Of a stretch of DNA of 47,548 nucleotides, positions 46,133 to 47,548 are shown piece after piece. The notes beneath the pieces were generated by a model. It did not search any database. It had not been told where the DNA came from and saw nothing but the letters and a program-made list of their open reading frames with translations. The stretch lies in contig NZ_AOIQ01000006.1 of the NCBI RefSeq assembly GCF_000337515.1, positions 506,911 through 554,458 of the forward strand, written 5' to 3'. A program made the position numbers and the translations under genes. Position 1 is the first letter of the stretch, and each line of letters opens with the position of its first letter. Origin of the DNA: Halovivax asiaticus JCM 14624. Lineage in GTDB: Archaea > Halobacteriota > Halobacteria > Halobacteriales > Natrialbaceae.

Positions 46133-46828
46133 ATGCGGTTTGTTATCGTTGGTGCCGGTCGGGTCGGCTTACGCACCGCGCGGGTCCTCCGCGAAGAGGG
46201 TCACGACGTCACGGTCATCGAGCGCGACGAGTCGACAGTCAGGCGCGCCGAGGACGCCGGACTCGACGTGATCGCCGGTGACGGCTCCCGGACGGAGGTC
46301 TTGGAGAGAGCCGGCCTCGACGACGCCGACGCCATCGGGGCCCTCACTCGCGATCTCAACGCGAACTTCGCCGCCTGCATGATCGCCTCACACGCGGGTT
46401 GTCGGACGGTGATGCGGATCGACGACGACTATCGCGAAGAGATCTACCGGAAGTACGCAGACGAGGTCGACGAGGTGATCTATCCCGAACGCCTTGGCGC
46501 GATCGGCGCGAAGAACGCCCTGCTCGGCGGGACGATCCGTGCGATCGCCGACATCGCACAGAACCTCCAGCTCGTCGAACTCACCGTCACGCCCGAGTCC
46601 CCGGTCGCGGGGTACCTCGTCAGCGAACTCGAACTCCCCGCCGACGCACGGGTACTCGCACACGGGTCCGAGGACGGACCGTTCGAGATCCCGCACCCGG
46701 ACGAGTCGCTCGCCGCCGGTGACCGACTCGTCGTGCTCGCTGACTTCACGGTCCTGAGCGACGTCCGCCAGATCGTCGTCGGCGAGGCGGACGGCGAACA
46801 GACGGTCGACCTCGGAGGTGTCCAGTGA
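46133..46828 (+). CDS. TrkA-family NAD-binding potassium uptake regulator
   Basis: 231 residues. The N-terminal RCK/TrkA_N domain has the NAD loop VGAGRVGLRTARVL and the acidic end of strand 2 in VTVIERDE; the C-terminal TrkA_C domain (from about residue 140, VELTVTPESPVAG) follows. Such proteins sit on the cytoplasmic face of K+ channels or TrkH and gate them by nucleotide binding; no channel gene is present in this window. ATG 46133 places the Rossmann fold at the start. Its stop overlaps the next start (GTGATG). Confidence 0.88.
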   Translation: MRFVIVGAGRVGLRTARVLREEGHDVTVIERDESTVRRAEDAGLDVIAGDGSRTEVLERAGLDDADAIGALTRDLNANFAACMIASHAGCRTVMRIDDDYREEIYRKYADEVDEVIYPERLGAIGAKNALLGGTIRAIADIAQNLQLVELTVTPESPVAGYLVSELELPADARVLAHGSEDGPFEIPHPDESLAAGDRLVVLADFTVLSDVRQIVVGEADGEQTVDLGGVQ

Positions 46829-47058
46829 TGGTAACCGCCTACGTGATGGTCAAAGCCAACACCGGCGACGCCGACCGACTCCGCCGAGAGATCGACGCCG
46901 TCGACGGCGTCACGGACGTCCACATCGTCGCTGGCGACGTCGATCTCATCGCGAAGGCGTCGGTCGACTCCCCGGCCGCCATCAAGGACGTCGCGGCGAC
47001 CGCGATCCAAGCGATCGACGGCGTCGAGGGCACGCAAACCTACATCGCCATGGACTGA
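46828..47058 (+). CDS. Stand-alone Lrp/AsnC ligand-binding (RAM) domain protein, copy 2
   Basis: 76 residues, the same length as copy 1 and alike over its whole length (MVTAYVMVKAN, HIVAGDVDLIAKA, TYIAMD). It starts at ATG 46828, overlapping the stop of the TrkA-type gene, so the two are translationally coupled and probably work together. It may sense an amino acid or nucleotide and adjust potassium uptake (inference). Confidence 0.83.
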   Translation: MVTAYVMVKANTGDADRLRREIDAVDGVTDVHIVAGDVDLIAKASVDSPAAIKDVAATAIQAIDGVEGTQTYIAMD

Positions 47059-47128
47059 TCGACGGTCGGTTCACCGCTCGCAACGTCCCTCCCTACTCCG
47101 TCGAGGTCACGGAGACCTCTAAGCCGCC

Positions 47129-47530
47129 CTACAACGACGATCCACCGTCGTCGACCGCCTCCTGACCTCGTTGCTGTGCATTCGCACGGAGCGTCGCCGC
47201 CTCGCCGCGATACTCGTAGCCGGGTATGAGCCCCTGCGCGTACGTACCCTCGACGAACTCGACCATCGCCTTCGCGTCCGCGACGCCCTCACCGGCGTCC
47301 CACGTGACGTAGTCGAGGGTCACGGTCACCTCGCCAGCCGGAACGTCACGCTCGACGATCGGCTCGTCGTGCGTGCCGGTGGTCGCGACGTCGAAGACGT
47401 CCGCAAGACGGCGATCGAACGTCTCGAACCAGTCGTCCTCGACCACGCGAGCGACCTCGTCGACGGTCGCCGCCGAGAGCGTCGGGACCGTGGCGACAAC
47501 GGAAAACTCGCCGTCGCGATCACCCTCGAC
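47129..47530 (-). CDS. DUF5813 family protein, 5' end missing
   Basis: The last 133 or so residues of a minus-strand gene, cut by the end of the genomic sequence at 47530. The pattern VPTLSAATVDEVARVVEDDWFETFDRRL, then AKAMVEFVEGTYAQGLIPGYEYRGE, fits the haloarchaeal DUF5813 family as I remember it. The function is unknown. The apparent N-terminal residues encoded by 47531-47548 come from adapter sequence, not the gene. Confidence 0.7.
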   Translation of the reverse strand, partial: VEGDRDGEFSVVATVPTLSAATVDEVARVVEDDWFETFDRRLADVFDVATTGTHDEPIVERDVPAGEVTVTLDYVTWDAGEGVADAKAMVEFVEGTYAQGLIPGYEYRGEAATLRANAQQRGQEAVDDGGSSL

Positions 47531-47548
47531 CTGTCTCTTATACACATC
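47531..47548. other. Tn5/Nextera transposon-end adapter sequence (artefact)
   Basis: The final 18 bases, ctgtctcttatacacatc, are identical to the Tn5 mosaic end used in transposon-based sequencing libraries. They are not genomic; the window end is therefore the end of an assembled contig with untrimmed adapter. Confidence 0.95.

Overview
The window is a stretch of haloarchaeal chromosome (class Halobacteria). The signs are GC-rich coding with acidic proteins, TATA-type promoters 25-35 nt before start codons with almost no leader, and marker genes: the archaeal oligosaccharyltransferase AglB, the tubulin-like CetZ, the F420 genes cofG and cofC, the wyosine enzyme Taw1, an archaeal phosphoglycolate phosphatase, a TrmB regulator, and Tat-type lipoproteins. 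I cannot fix the genus. The right end carries 18 bases of Tn5/Nextera transposon end, so base 47530 is probably a true contig end and the last gene is cut.

Bases 1-27162 form one large surface-glycan (N-glycosylation) island. It opens with an ABC exporter/flippase. Next comes an operon of three sugar-nucleotide SDR enzymes, the first resembling UDP-sulfoquinovose synthase, followed by a short TrmB-family regulator. Two copies of the TrmB-type operator TACT-N8-GAGTA lie in front of this operon, which suggests a local circuit. From about 6.6 to 10.8 kb the DNA is visibly AT-richer: a methyltransferase, a GT4 glycosyltransferase and two closely related alkaline-phosphatase-superfamily (AP) proteins. 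After an AglG-like GT2 comes a pair unusual for an archaeon, a LicC-like cytidylyltransferase plus a CDP-glycerol glycerophosphotransferase-like protein. It faces an operon with two more AP-superfamily enzymes, a methyltransferase and a GT2. Then follow a GT4, an FkbM methyltransferase, a Wzx/AglR-type flippase, a 770-residue GT2-GT4 fusion with an octapeptide-repeat linker, aglB, and a DUF368 membrane protein. Together these can make activated sugars, build a lipid-linked glycan, modify it (methyl, possibly phosphodiester or sulfonate groups), flip it, transfer it to protein and perhaps recycle the lipid carrier.

Bases 27.3-34.3 kb are mixed: a 45-residue hydrophobic small protein convergent with a CHAT protease-like protein, phosphoglycolate phosphatase, taw1, a Tat lipoprotein, small membrane proteins, and a MarR-like/MazF-like toxin-antitoxin pair followed by what looks like a remnant of the gene before it.

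Bases 34.4-47.5 kb are mostly housekeeping: katG, an ABC-2 permease with an Xre-type regulator, a Ste24-like M48 protease, a second lipoprotein, cofG/cofC, cetZ1, an NDUFA9-like SDR, tmk, a TrkA-type protein flanked by two twin Lrp/AsnC ligand-domain proteins, and a truncated DUF5813 gene. I found no rRNA, tRNA, CRISPR array, transposase or replication origin.
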